From NCBI RefSeq assembly GCF_014648895.1, contig NZ_BMRZ01000015.1, forward strand, positions 62,001 to 126,000: DNA of 64,000 bases, written 5' to 3'. The position numbers and the translations under genes are program-made. Under the pieces are notes generated by a model. That model did no database searches, was not told where the DNA came from, and saw only the letters and a list, made by a program, of their open reading frames with translations. Each line of letters begins with the position of its first letter. Position 1 is the first letter of the stretch. The DNA is from Streptomyces tanashiensis. GTDB taxonomy: Bacteria; Actinomycetota; Actinomycetes; Streptomycetales; Streptomycetaceae. Shown piece after piece: positions 51,346 through 59,956 of this stretch.

Positions 51346-51746
51346 GCGCGGAGACCTTCCTCTTCCGGTTCGTGGACGGCGAGCTCGCCGCGCTGGACGT
51401 CGAGCGGTTCCGCCGGGTGGTCGAGCCGTACGTGGTGGCGGGCGCGCCGGACCTCGGCGAGGTCCTGCTGCGCGCGGAGGACGGGGGGACGGCGGAGTTC
51501 TCCGTCCCCGCCGACGGAGCCGGCGGGGTGACGTCCCTGACGGCGACGCACCTCTCCACCGGCGCCGCGCTCGACCTGCTCGCCCGGCTCGCCGAAGAGC
51601 TCGGGGCCGTCATCCTGCCCGTGGGCGGCGCCGCGCTGATCCTCCACGAGGAGGGGCGGCGGCACCTCCCCCCGGGGCTCCGGGAGGAGGCGATCGTCAT
51701 CGCCCCCACGGGCGCCGCCGTCACCGAGGCGATCGCCCGGTCCTGA
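51342..51746 (+). CDS. Hypothetical protein, third gene of DUF2625-GNAT operon
   Basis: A 134-residue soluble protein beginning TFLFRFVDGELAALDVERFRRVVEPYV and ending PPGLREEAIVIAPTGAAVTEAIARS. No family recognised. It is coupled to the GNAT gene by a GTGA overlap and runs 26 bases into the 3' end of the convergent yfhO gene. Confidence 0.75.
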   Translation: MSAETFLFRFVDGELAALDVERFRRVVEPYVVAGAPDLGEVLLRAEDGGTAEFSVPADGAGGVTSLTATHLSTGAALDLLARLAEELGAVILPVGGAALILHEEGRRHLPPGLREEAIVIAPTGAAVTEAIARS

Positions 51747-54045
51747 CCCCCCGGCGCCCGGCCACGGCCACGCCCAGGAGCCCCAGCGCGGCCACCGCCC
51801 CCGCCGCCAGGCCCGCCCGCAGGCCCGGCGGCCGGAACGAGCAGGAGAGCGTGCTGCCCGCCGGTACGGCGAGCAGGCCGCCGTACGCGACCGGTGCGGC
51901 GCCCTCGCAGTGCCAGCCCGCGATGCGCGGGGCCGCCACGACCGCGGTGCCCGTGGAGCCCGGCGGGAGGGTGGCCCGTATGCCGTCCCCGGTGACGTGG
52001 ACCGAGGTCGCCGCGCGGGCGCGGAGGGTCGCCACCGCCGCGCGGAGACGGTCGTGGTCCAGGCAGCCGAGTTCGCCGGGTCCCGGGAGGACCGGCCTCA
52101 GGCCGGGGACCCGCTGCACGCCCAGCGAGGTCAGCGCCGCGCGGCGCTTCGGGCCGCCGCCGAGGAGCCGGACCGGGGCGTGATCGCCCAGGCGGGCCGT
52201 GCCCGTGCTCTCCGGGGACCAGAGGAAGACCTCCGTACCGACCGGGCAGGCGCCCGCGCGCGGAGCCTCGTACACCCGGGCGCCGAGCAGGAGTTCCTGG
52301 TTGCGGAAGGGCGACGGGCCGTAGGCCGGGGGCGGGCCCGGGGGCCGCACCGTCACCAGCGGGAGGTGCGCGTCCGTGCGGACGACGGCGCCGTCCCGCC
52401 AGCGCGCGCCCACCCCGAACAGCGCGTCCGTCACCGGGTTGTCCAGGCTCAGCAGGTTCCGGCCGCGCGAGGTCCAGCCGCCGCCCAGCGCGGCCAGGGT
52501 CTCCGTCAGGACCGCCGGGGTGTGGCTGCTGTAGTAGGCGGCGCCCTGGCCGCCCAGGAGCAGCGGATCGTTGCCCGCGACCCGGGGCAGCCCGGGGTCC
52601 GTGCGGTACGCGGGCCAGCCGTCGGCCGCCGCGAGGGCCGCCGCCCGCCGCGCGTGCTCCGCGCCCCACGGCGGGTAGTCGTCGAGCCGGGCGAGCCGCT
52701 CCCGGTCCGCGTACGCCGTCGTCGCCGCGGCCTGCCCGAGCAGGGTGCCGGTGACCAGGAGTGCGGCGAGCAGCCCGTACCGGCCCCGGCGGGGCAGCAG
52801 GAGCGCGCCCGCCACCGCCGCCAGTCCCGCGCCCGCGAGGAGCAGCGACCAGGGGGTGAGCAGGCGGCTGGGCAGGGCCCCGGCCGTGAGGGCGAGGACG
52901 ACCGCCGCCCCGCCGAGCAGCGACCTCCGGTCCGGGAGGCCGTGCGCGAGGCCCGTCCAGGCGGCGAGGACGAGCACGCCGGACAGGACGAAGGTCTGGC
53001 GGTACGGGCTGCCGTTCGGGGTGGCGAAGACGTGCCAGACGAGATGCGTGGGGCCCCACTGCATCGACACCGCCACCGCCGCGCACAGCCCTCCCCACAG
53101 CCACCGCTCCCGGCCGGGCGCGTCCCGGCGGAAGAGCAGCGCCCCCGCGAGCAGCGGCACCGCCGTGCAGACGAAGGCCGCCGGGGTCGCGAAGCTGTAC
53201 GTCACCGGGAGCAGCCGGGCCAGCACGTCCGTACCGGCCGCCGGGTCGAAGTCCCGGACCACGCCCGGATAGGCGTGCCGGGAACCGAGGAGGACGGGGA
53301 CGAGGACGGGGGCCGCGAGGCCGATGCCGAGCGCCGTCGTCACCACCGCCCGGAGCAGCGTGCGCCACCGGTGGGAGTCCGTGACCGCCAGGCGGACCAG
53401 GAGCACCAGGGCGGCGCCCAGGGTCGCCATGTACGCCGTGTAGAAGTTCGCGAGCCAGCAGACCGCCACCACCAGCGGGCCCAGAAGGGGCCGCCGGCCC
53501 TCCCGTACCCACTCGCCCACCAGGCAGAGCAGCGGGAAGGCGATCAGGCCGTCCAGCCACATCGGGTTGTACGTGCCCTCCGCCAGCGACCAGCCGCACA
53601 GCGCGTACGAGGCGCCCAGGACCGCCGCCCACCACCACACGCCCGACGGGCCGGTCCGGCGCAGCAGGAAGGTCATCGCCGCCGCCGCGACCGCCGTCTT
53701 CAGGACGGTGATCGCGTACACCGCGTACTCGATGTCCCCGCGCGGGAAGAGCGCGACCAGCGGGGCGAAGGGGCTCGACAGGTAGGTGCCGTAGTCGGGC
53801 AGGAAGCTCGTGCCCCAGCCGCCCTGCCAGTCGAGCAGCGGCCCGCCGTCCGCCCGGCCCCGCAGCAGGTCCCACAGGTGCGCGTGGAACGGCACGAACT
53901 GGTTGGCGAGGTCGTTGACGGCCCGGCGGCGCGGCCCGAAGGGGAACACGCTGGCGACGGCGTCCCCGCCGCAGACGGCGAGGGCGGACAGGACGGCGGC
54001 GAGCAGGTACGAGCGTGTGGTGTGCGAACGCGTGGTCTTCGGCAT
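51721..54045 (-). CDS. YfhO-family membrane glycosyltransferase-like protein
   Basis: A 774-residue polytopic protein with about 12-14 hydrophobic helices, then a C-terminal outer region of about 250 residues. FPFGPRRRAVNDLANQFVPFHAHLWDLLRG near the N-terminus is the conserved YfhO loop carrying acidic and polar catalytic candidates. YfhO proteins move a sugar from a polyprenyl-phosphate donor to an envelope polymer outside the cell. The divergent GT2 gene at 54163 would make that donor. ATG 54045 is chosen; the frame continues upstream without a convincing start. Confidence 0.9.
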   Translation of the reverse strand: MPKTTRSHTTRSYLLAAVLSALAVCGGDAVASVFPFGPRRRAVNDLANQFVPFHAHLWDLLRGRADGGPLLDWQGGWGTSFLPDYGTYLSSPFAPLVALFPRGDIEYAVYAITVLKTAVAAAAMTFLLRRTGPSGVWWWAAVLGASYALCGWSLAEGTYNPMWLDGLIAFPLLCLVGEWVREGRRPLLGPLVVAVCWLANFYTAYMATLGAALVLLVRLAVTDSHRWRTLLRAVVTTALGIGLAAPVLVPVLLGSRHAYPGVVRDFDPAAGTDVLARLLPVTYSFATPAAFVCTAVPLLAGALLFRRDAPGRERWLWGGLCAAVAVSMQWGPTHLVWHVFATPNGSPYRQTFVLSGVLVLAAWTGLAHGLPDRRSLLGGAAVVLALTAGALPSRLLTPWSLLLAGAGLAAVAGALLLPRRGRYGLLAALLVTGTLLGQAAATTAYADRERLARLDDYPPWGAEHARRAAALAAADGWPAYRTDPGLPRVAGNDPLLLGGQGAAYYSSHTPAVLTETLAALGGGWTSRGRNLLSLDNPVTDALFGVGARWRDGAVVRTDAHLPLVTVRPPGPPPAYGPSPFRNQELLLGARVYEAPRAGACPVGTEVFLWSPESTGTARLGDHAPVRLLGGGPKRRAALTSLGVQRVPGLRPVLPGPGELGCLDHDRLRAAVATLRARAATSVHVTGDGIRATLPPGSTGTAVVAAPRIAGWHCEGAAPVAYGGLLAVPAGSTLSCSFRPPGLRAGLAAGAVAALGLLGVAVAGRRGVRTGRSPR

Positions 54046-54162
54046 GACGGATCGAATATGACAGCGAACGCACGGGAAACGGCGGGTCCGACGGGCCAGT
54101 TCACGCGATGGTCGCCTGAAGGTCACGCACCCGGACCGGCGGGGACACCGGGCTCCGTTGTC

Positions 54163-55191
54163 GTGGTCGGCGTGCTGCTCTCGATCGTCGTCCCGTGCTT
54201 CAACGAGGAGGACGTCCTCGCCCGCTTCCACGACCATGTGACCGCCGAACTCGCCCGCCTCGACGGTGAGTTCGAGCTCGTCTACGTGGACGACGGAAGC
54301 CGGGACGGGACCCTCCCGCTCCTCCGGGAGCTGTCCGGCCGCGACCCGGACCGGGTCCGCCACCTCTCCTTCAGCCGCAACTTCGGCAAGGAGGCCGCGA
54401 TGCTCGCCGGGCTCCGCCATGCGGCCGGCGACGCCGTCGTGATCATGGACGCCGACCTCCAGCACCCGCCGGAGCTCGTGCACCGCATGGTCGCCCTGCA
54501 CGCCGAGGGGTACGACCAGGTCGTCGCCCGCCGCACCCGCGAGGGCGACCGGGTCACCCGCACCCTCACCGCCCGCCTCTACTACTGGGCGATCAACCGG
54601 CTCGTCGACGTCGAGCTCGTCGACGGCGTCGGCGACTTCCGGCTCCTGTCGCGGCGCACCGTCGACGCGGTCCTCGGCCTCGGCGAGTACAACCGCTTCT
54701 CCAAGGGCCTCTTCTCCTGGGTCGGCTTCCGCACCACGACCTTCTCCTACGAGAACGCCGTCCGGGAGCAGGGCCGCTCCAAGTGGACCTTCGGCAAGCT
54801 CCTCAACTACGGCCTCGACGGGCTCCTCTCCTTCAACAACAAGCCCCTGCGGGCCGCGGTCCACCTCGGCCTGCTCCTCACCGTCGTCGCCCTCGGCTAC
54901 GCGGCCTGGATCGTCGGCGACGCCCTCGTCAACGGCGTCGACACCCCCGGATACGTCACCCTCCTCGTCGCCGTCACCGCCCTCGCCGGCGTGCAGATGG
55001 TGATGGCCGGACTGATCGGCGAGTACGTCGGACGCATCTACTACGAGGTGAAGCGGCGGCCGCACTACCTGCTGAAGGAGACGAGCACGGGTCCGGAGAC
55101 GGGCCCGGAGGCGGGCCCCGAGACGGGCCTGGTGCGGGCCGACACCCGGGTGACGGGTGAGTCGTTGTGGGAAACAGTCGCTCCGAAGTAG
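54163..55191 (+). CDS. GT2 polyprenyl-phosphate glycosyltransferase (GtrB/CsbB-like)
   Basis: A 342-residue enzyme. LLSIVVPCFNEEDVLARF opens the GT-A fold; VYVDDGSRDGT and MDADLQHPPELV give the nucleotide-sugar and metal motifs (DAD). Two C-terminal membrane helices (about 225-250 and 262-285) end in GEYVGRIYYEVKRRPHYLL, as in GtrB/CsbB. It should load a sugar onto undecaprenyl phosphate. The start is uncertain: GTG 54163 or 54172. An ATG at 54058 is in frame but would leave 12 bases for divergent promoters. Confidence 0.92.
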   Translation: MVGVLLSIVVPCFNEEDVLARFHDHVTAELARLDGEFELVYVDDGSRDGTLPLLRELSGRDPDRVRHLSFSRNFGKEAAMLAGLRHAAGDAVVIMDADLQHPPELVHRMVALHAEGYDQVVARRTREGDRVTRTLTARLYYWAINRLVDVELVDGVGDFRLLSRRTVDAVLGLGEYNRFSKGLFSWVGFRTTTFSYENAVREQGRSKWTFGKLLNYGLDGLLSFNNKPLRAAVHLGLLLTVVALGYAAWIVGDALVNGVDTPGYVTLLVAVTALAGVQMVMAGLIGEYVGRIYYEVKRRPHYLLKETSTGPETGPEAGPETGLVRADTRVTGESLWETVAPK

Positions 55192-55271
55192 TGGCTCCGG
55201 CCCCGGCGACTCCCTACCATCGATCACCGCAAGGTCGTTCAACTGACGCACGACCAGCCCGGGAGGCTCCT

Positions 55272-55922
55272 TTGCACCGCCGCACTGCGCTCACCGTCTC
55301 CGCCGCACTCCTCGCCGCGGCCCCGCTGCTCACCGCCTGCGGCAGTGACGCCCACCCAGGAGCGGCGGCCGTCGTCGGCGGCGAACGGATCGAGGTCTCC
55401 AGCCTCCAGGCACAGGTCGAGGACGTGCGGGCCGCGCAGGCGGCCTCGCCTCAGTCCGCCCAGCTGGTCGCCGCCACCGGTGACCTCGGCCGCCGCAAAC
55501 TCAACGTCATGATCTTCGACCGGGTCGTCGACAAGGTCGCCCGGGACAACGGCGTCAGCGCCACCCGCGCCGAGCTCCAGAAGACCAGGGCCTCCTTCGT
55601 CCAGCAGGCCGGCGGCGAGGACCAGCTCAAGGCCGTCCTCCTCCAGGAGCAGGGCGTGGCACCCGACCAGATCGACGACTTCGTCCGCCGCAACGTCCTC
55701 ATGAACAAGATCGCCGAGAAGCTGGGCGTCACCGACAACGCCGAGGGCCAGAAGAAGCTGACCGAGGTCTTCTCCGCCGCCTCCAAGGACCTCGCCGTCG
55801 ACGTGAACCCGCGCTACGGCCGCTGGGACGACGCCCAGGTCCGGCTCGACACCGGCTACGACGGCGCGCCCTGGCTCCGCCAGATCAGCCAGGACCCGGC
55901 CGCCGTCCCGGCCGGAGCGTGA
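55272..55922 (+). CDS. SurA N-terminal-like lipoprotein
   Basis: A 216-residue lipoprotein. The signal peptide HRRTALTVSAALLAAAPLLTAC ends at the lipobox Cys (residue 22). The mature domain, with VVGGERIEVSSLQAQVEDVRAAQ and a helical region KLNVMIFDRVVDKVARDNGVSATRAELQKTR, is the SurA/PrsA N-terminal chaperone domain without the PPIase module. It is likely to assist folding of exported proteins at the membrane. The start is TTG 55272, with GGGAGG 5 bases upstream, as needed to begin the signal peptide. Confidence 0.87.
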   Translation: MHRRTALTVSAALLAAAPLLTACGSDAHPGAAAVVGGERIEVSSLQAQVEDVRAAQAASPQSAQLVAATGDLGRRKLNVMIFDRVVDKVARDNGVSATRAELQKTRASFVQQAGGEDQLKAVLLQEQGVAPDQIDDFVRRNVLMNKIAEKLGVTDNAEGQKKLTEVFSAASKDLAVDVNPRYGRWDDAQVRLDTGYDGAPWLRQISQDPAAVPAGA

Positions 55923-55941
55923 GTCCGGGTAAGTTCGAGGG

Positions 55942-56904
55942 GTGACATCTGAGAGCCCCGGCCGCATCGTCCTGCTCACCGCCAGCCACCGCGTCGCCCC
56001 CGGACTCCTGTCCTGGCCCGCCTGGCAGGCGCTGGGCGCTGCCGACCGGGTGCTCTGCCCCGACGAGGACCACCCCCAGCTGCCGTACCTGCGGGAGGCC
56101 GGCGTCGCCGTCGAGCACGCCCGGCCCACCGCCGAGGAGCTCGTCGAGGCCTGCGCCGGAGGCCGCACGGTCCTGCTGCTGCCCTCCGGGGAGGGCGACC
56201 GGGCGCTGACCGACGGCCTCGCCCGGCTCGCCGGCTCCGGCCGTGTGTCCATGCCCGACCTGGAGCTGCTGCCCGGCTCGTACGACCTGCCCGGCGCCCG
56301 CCTCCTCGACCTCGTGCAGATCATGGACCGGGTCCGCCGCGAGTGCCCCTGGACCTCGCGCCAGACCCACCGGGGGCTCGCCAAGTACGCCATCGAGGAG
56401 GCGTACGAACTCGTCGAGGCGATCGAGGAGGGCGACCGGGGGGAGCTGCGCGAGGAGCTCGGGGACGTCCTGCTCCAGGTCGTCTTCCACGCCCGGATCG
56501 CCGAGGAGGACCCGGAGGAGCCGTTCTCCGTGGACGACGTCGCCGGGGCGCTCGCCGAGAAGCTGATCCACCGGCACCCGCACGTCTTCGGGGACGCGAC
56601 CGCCCTGACCCCCGAGGACGTCCAGGAGCACTGGCAGCGCACCAAGGCGATCGAGAAGCAGCGGGAGTCCGTGACGGACGGGGTGCCGCTCGGGCAGCCG
56701 GGGCTCGCGCTCGCCGCGAAGCTCGCGGGGCGGGTCCGGACGGCGGGCCTCGACGTGAAGCTCCCCGCGGGCGAGGGGATCGGGTACGAGCTGCTCGCCC
56801 TCGCCGCGCGCGCGGAGGCCTCCGGCGTCGACCCGGAAGCGGCGCTGCGGGCGGCGGCCAAGACGTACCGGGACGCGATCCGCGCGGCGGAGGGCCTCGC
56901 GTGA
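55942..56904 (+). CDS. mazG: Nucleoside triphosphate pyrophosphohydrolase MazG
   Basis: Hydrolyses (d)NTPs to monophosphates, clearing non-canonical or excess nucleotides. In this 320-residue long form an N-terminal tetrapyrrole-methylase-like region (about 8-120) precedes the MazG domain (about 130-235). Metal-binding motif residues are in AIEEAYELVEAIEEGD and REELGDVLLQVVFHARIAEE. The C-terminal region contains HWQRTKAIEKQRES. GTG 55942 follows the SurA-like gene by 19 bases. Its stop overlaps the next start (GTGA). Confidence 0.95.
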   Translation: MTSESPGRIVLLTASHRVAPGLLSWPAWQALGAADRVLCPDEDHPQLPYLREAGVAVEHARPTAEELVEACAGGRTVLLLPSGEGDRALTDGLARLAGSGRVSMPDLELLPGSYDLPGARLLDLVQIMDRVRRECPWTSRQTHRGLAKYAIEEAYELVEAIEEGDRGELREELGDVLLQVVFHARIAEEDPEEPFSVDDVAGALAEKLIHRHPHVFGDATALTPEDVQEHWQRTKAIEKQRESVTDGVPLGQPGLALAAKLAGRVRTAGLDVKLPAGEGIGYELLALAARAEASGVDPEAALRAAAKTYRDAIRAAEGLA

Positions 56905-57266
56905 ACGGTGCGCCGACCATGAGCGAACCGGGCGCGAGTGAGCCGACCACGAGCGCGCCGGAGCCGGCCGAGGCGGGCGCGAGCGTGCCGATCACGAGCG
57001 CGCCGGACCGGACCGGGCCGGACCCGTCCGAGGCGGGCGCGGGTGCCGCGGATCCCGGTGCGGCGACGGCTCCGCGGAAGAAGGCGCGGAAGTCGTCCTC
57101 CGACGACGCGCCCGGCCTCACGGCCATGATGGTCGCGTTGTTCGGCTGGGAGGCGGTGAGCGACGGCAACGCGCTCTGGATGCGGATCGTCTCCGCGCTG
57201 CTCCTGCTCGTGGGCGTCGCAGAGCTGGGACGGCTCGCCGTGCGGCGGTGGCGCGCGAAGCGCTGA
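56901..57266 (+). CDS. Small membrane protein coupled to mazG
   Basis: A 121-residue protein: a disordered Pro/Ala/Ser region (about 1-65), a basic KKARKSSS segment, and one hydrophobic helix (about 94-112, IVSALLLLVGVAELGRLAV) with a basic tail. No family recognised. Coupled to mazG by a four-base overlap and convergent with the globin-reductase gene. Confidence 0.7.
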   Translation: MNGAPTMSEPGASEPTTSAPEPAEAGASVPITSAPDRTGPDPSEAGAGAADPGAATAPRKKARKSSSDDAPGLTAMMVALFGWEAVSDGNALWMRIVSALLLLVGVAELGRLAVRRWRAKR

Positions 57267-57279
57267 CGCCCGCCCGGGG

Positions 57280-58491
57280 TCACGGCTCGCGCGGTGCCCG
57301 GGCCTCCGGGTTGTGCCAGAGCGGGGCCGGCGGGCCCAGGAGGCGTTCGGCGGCGGTGTTCGGGCGGGTGGTGAAGCGGCCCACGGGCGGCAGGGTGTCG
57401 TGGTGGATCCGTGCCGGGTCGGTGCCCAGCTCCTCCAGGACCTCGGAGACCTCCGCCACGAAGGCCGGCGGTCCCGCGAGGTACACGTCGTGCGCGGACC
57501 AGTGGACGCACGCCCGCAGGGCCTGGAGCAGCCGCTCCGTCGCCTGGTCCCTGCGCTGCCGGGGCGCGGCCGTGATGTAGGTGACGTTCAGCTTGGGGAG
57601 GCGTTCCTTCAGGAGCTCGGCGTCCCCCCGCCCGTACAGGTACTCCTTGGCGCGGGCCACCACGAAGAGCCGGCCCTCCAGCTCCGGCTCGGCCTCGGCG
57701 GCCTCCGCGAGCAGCGCCCGCACCGGGGCCCAGCCCGTACCGCCGCATATATAGGTACGGAGTCCGCCCGCCGGCGTCCGCGCGGTGAGCCCGCCGCCGG
57801 GGGCGCTGAGCCGCAGCACCTCGCCGGGACCGGTCTCCTCGACCAGGGCCGTGCTCATCGCGCCGCCCGCGATCCGGCTCACGTGGAGCTCCACCGTGCC
57901 GTCCGGGCGGGGCGCGTCCGCGAGGGAGTAGGTGCGCCAGACGCGCGGGACCCGCAGCGAGCTGACGCTGACGTACTGACCGGGGCGGAACGGCAGCGGC
58001 TGACGGGGTCGCAGGGTCAGGACGGCGAGGTCCTCTCCGTACCGCTCGTGGCGGACGACGTCCGCGTCCCACCAGGCGGGCTCCCCGGCGCCGGCCGCCG
58101 CGTCGGCGCCCGCCAGCATCAGATCCGCGACGTGCCCGTACGCCTCGCCCCAGGCCTTCTCCGCCTCGATCGTCCACACGGCACCGGCGGCGTGCGCGAA
58201 GGCGGCGAGCAGGCTCTGGCCGACGGCCGCGTACAGCGCGGGGGAGGCGAGGAACTTGCGGTGGTCGCGGCCCAGCTGCCCCAGGTACCCCGCGAGCCCG
58301 GGGTCCTCCAGGTGGGTCACCACATGGGTGAGCGCGGCGAAGAGCCGGTCCCGCTGGGGGAGCATGTCCTCGGGGAAGAGCTCACGCACACCGGGGTTGT
58401 TCCAGAAGAGGTGCGAGTAGAAGAACGTGACGGCGTGCTCGGCGCGTCTCTCGACGACCGCGAACGTGCTTCTGAGCAGCTGAGGATCCAC
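57280..58491 (-). CDS. Globin-FAD/NAD reductase fusion (flavohemoprotein-like)
   Basis: A 403-residue protein. Residues about 1-130 form a globin with LGRDHRKF supplying the proximal-His region and ELFP the CD corner. Residues about 145-250 form an FAD-binding barrel with RTYSLADAP (RxYS), and about 255-395 an NAD domain with CGGTGWAPVRALL. Related flavohemoproteins oxidise nitric oxide to nitrate. GTG 58491 (VDPQLLRSTF) starts the globin; GTG 58530 with GGAGA is an alternative adding 13 residues. It diverges from a P450 gene by under 90 bases. Confidence 0.9.
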   Translation of the reverse strand: MDPQLLRSTFAVVERRAEHAVTFFYSHLFWNNPGVRELFPEDMLPQRDRLFAALTHVVTHLEDPGLAGYLGQLGRDHRKFLASPALYAAVGQSLLAAFAHAAGAVWTIEAEKAWGEAYGHVADLMLAGADAAAGAGEPAWWDADVVRHERYGEDLAVLTLRPRQPLPFRPGQYVSVSSLRVPRVWRTYSLADAPRPDGTVELHVSRIAGGAMSTALVEETGPGEVLRLSAPGGGLTARTPAGGLRTYICGGTGWAPVRALLAEAAEAEPELEGRLFVVARAKEYLYGRGDAELLKERLPKLNVTYITAAPRQRRDQATERLLQALRACVHWSAHDVYLAGPPAFVAEVSEVLEELGTDPARIHHDTLPPVGRFTTRPNTAAERLLGPPAPLWHNPEARAPREP

Positions 58492-58577
58492 CGGCAAGAA
58501 TCTAGGGCACGAGCCACACCGTTTGATCACATCTTCTCCGCGAATGCTCCTCCGGAGTCGCCCTGTACGGTCGTGGC

Positions 58578-59861
58578 GTGAGCACCACCCCCACCCCCCA
58601 GCCCGCCCCCACGCTCTTCACCTGGGAGTTCGCGAGCGACCCGTACCCCGCCTACGCCTGGCTGCGGGAGCACGCGCCCGTCCACCGGACGACGCTGCCC
58701 AGCGGGGTCGAGGCCTGGCTCGTGACCCGGTACGCGGACGCCCGGCAGGCCCTCGCCGACCAGCGGCTCTCCAAGAACCCCGCGCACCACGACGAGTCCC
58801 CGCACGCGAAGGGGAAGACGGGCATCCCGGGGGAGCGCAAGGCCGAGCTGATGACGCATCTGCTCAACATCGACCCGCCGGACCACACCCGGCTGCGCCG
58901 GCTGGTGTCGAAGGCCTTCACCCCGCGCCGGGTCGCCGAGTTCGCGCCGCGCGTGCAGGAGCTGACGGACCGGCTCATCGACTCCTTCGTGGCGAGGGGG
59001 AGCGCCGACCTCATCCACGAGTTCGCCTTCCCGCTGCCGATCTACGCGATCTGCGACCTGCTCGGGGTGCCGCCGGAGGACCAGGACGACTTCCGGGACT
59101 GGGCCGGGATGATGATCCGGCACGGCGGCGGGCCGCGCGGCGGGGTCGCCCGGTCGGTGAAGAAGATGCGCGGCTATCTCGCCGAGCTGATCCACCGCAA
59201 GCGCGAAGAGCCGGGGGACGATCTGATCTCGGGGCTCATCAAGGCCTCCGACCACGGCGAGCACCTCACCGAGAACGAGGCCGCCGCCATGGCCTTCATC
59301 CTTCTCTTCGCCGGCTTCGAGACGACCGTCAATCTGGTGGGGAACGGACTTTACGCGCTTCTCCGGCACCCTGAGCAGCGTGCGCGGCTCCAGGCCTCGC
59401 TCGCCGCCGGGGAGACCGGGCTCCTGGAGACCGGTGTCGAGGAGCTGCTGCGGTTCGACGGGCCGGTGGAGATGGCGACCTGGCGGTACGCGACGCGCGC
59501 GCTGACCATCGGCGGCCAGGAGATCCCGGCGGGCGACCCGGTGCTGGTGGTGCTCGCCGCCGCCGACCGGGACCCGGAGCGGTTCGACGGGCCGGACGTC
59601 CTCGACCTCGCCCGGCGCGACAACCAGCACCTCGGCTACGGGCACGGCATCCACTACTGCCTGGGCGCCCCGCTCGCCCGCCTCGAAGGCCAGACGGCGC
59701 TCGCGACCCTGCTGACTCGCCTTCCGGACCTGCGACTTGCCGCCGATCCGGCCGAACTGCGGTGGCGTGGCGGGCTCATCATGCGCGGTTTGCGCACGCT
59801 TCCGGTGGAGTTCTCCCCTTCCGTGCCCCTCTTGGCCACTGACGATCCATCAGAAATGTGA
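58578..59861 (+). CDS. Cytochrome P450, probably CYP107U-type
   Basis: A 427-residue soluble bacterial P450: I-helix oxygen-binding motif FAGFETT, the ExxR helix in EELLRFDGP, and heme loop YGHGIHYCLGAPLARLEGQ with the axial Cys. HxxxR in the C helix is DHTRLRRLV. By position next to the rpf genes and enolase it matches the CYP107U locus, linked in S. coelicolor to sporulation; I infer the subfamily from that context, not from an alignment. The divergent reductase is not a typical P450 partner. GTG 58578 has a weak ribosome site. Confidence 0.92.
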   Translation: MSTTPTPQPAPTLFTWEFASDPYPAYAWLREHAPVHRTTLPSGVEAWLVTRYADARQALADQRLSKNPAHHDESPHAKGKTGIPGERKAELMTHLLNIDPPDHTRLRRLVSKAFTPRRVAEFAPRVQELTDRLIDSFVARGSADLIHEFAFPLPIYAICDLLGVPPEDQDDFRDWAGMMIRHGGGPRGGVARSVKKMRGYLAELIHRKREEPGDDLISGLIKASDHGEHLTENEAAAMAFILLFAGFETTVNLVGNGLYALLRHPEQRARLQASLAAGETGLLETGVEELLRFDGPVEMATWRYATRALTIGGQEIPAGDPVLVVLAAADRDPERFDGPDVLDLARRDNQHLGYGHGIHYCLGAPLARLEGQTALATLLTRLPDLRLAADPAELRWRGGLIMRGLRTLPVEFSPSVPLLATDDPSEM

Positions 59862-59956
59862 TCTTCACGTGATCGCGGGGCGATCGACTTGTGACGGACG
59901 TTCGAATGCCGCTACGTTTCCCGGCAGTCTCAGCCGTCACGCGAAAGGCCCCTCCT

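Noticed and set aside
56343..56900. Second plus-strand frame inside mazG
   Set aside because: It is an Arg/Gly-rich shadow; only its end, from GTG 56901, looks like a real small membrane protein gene.
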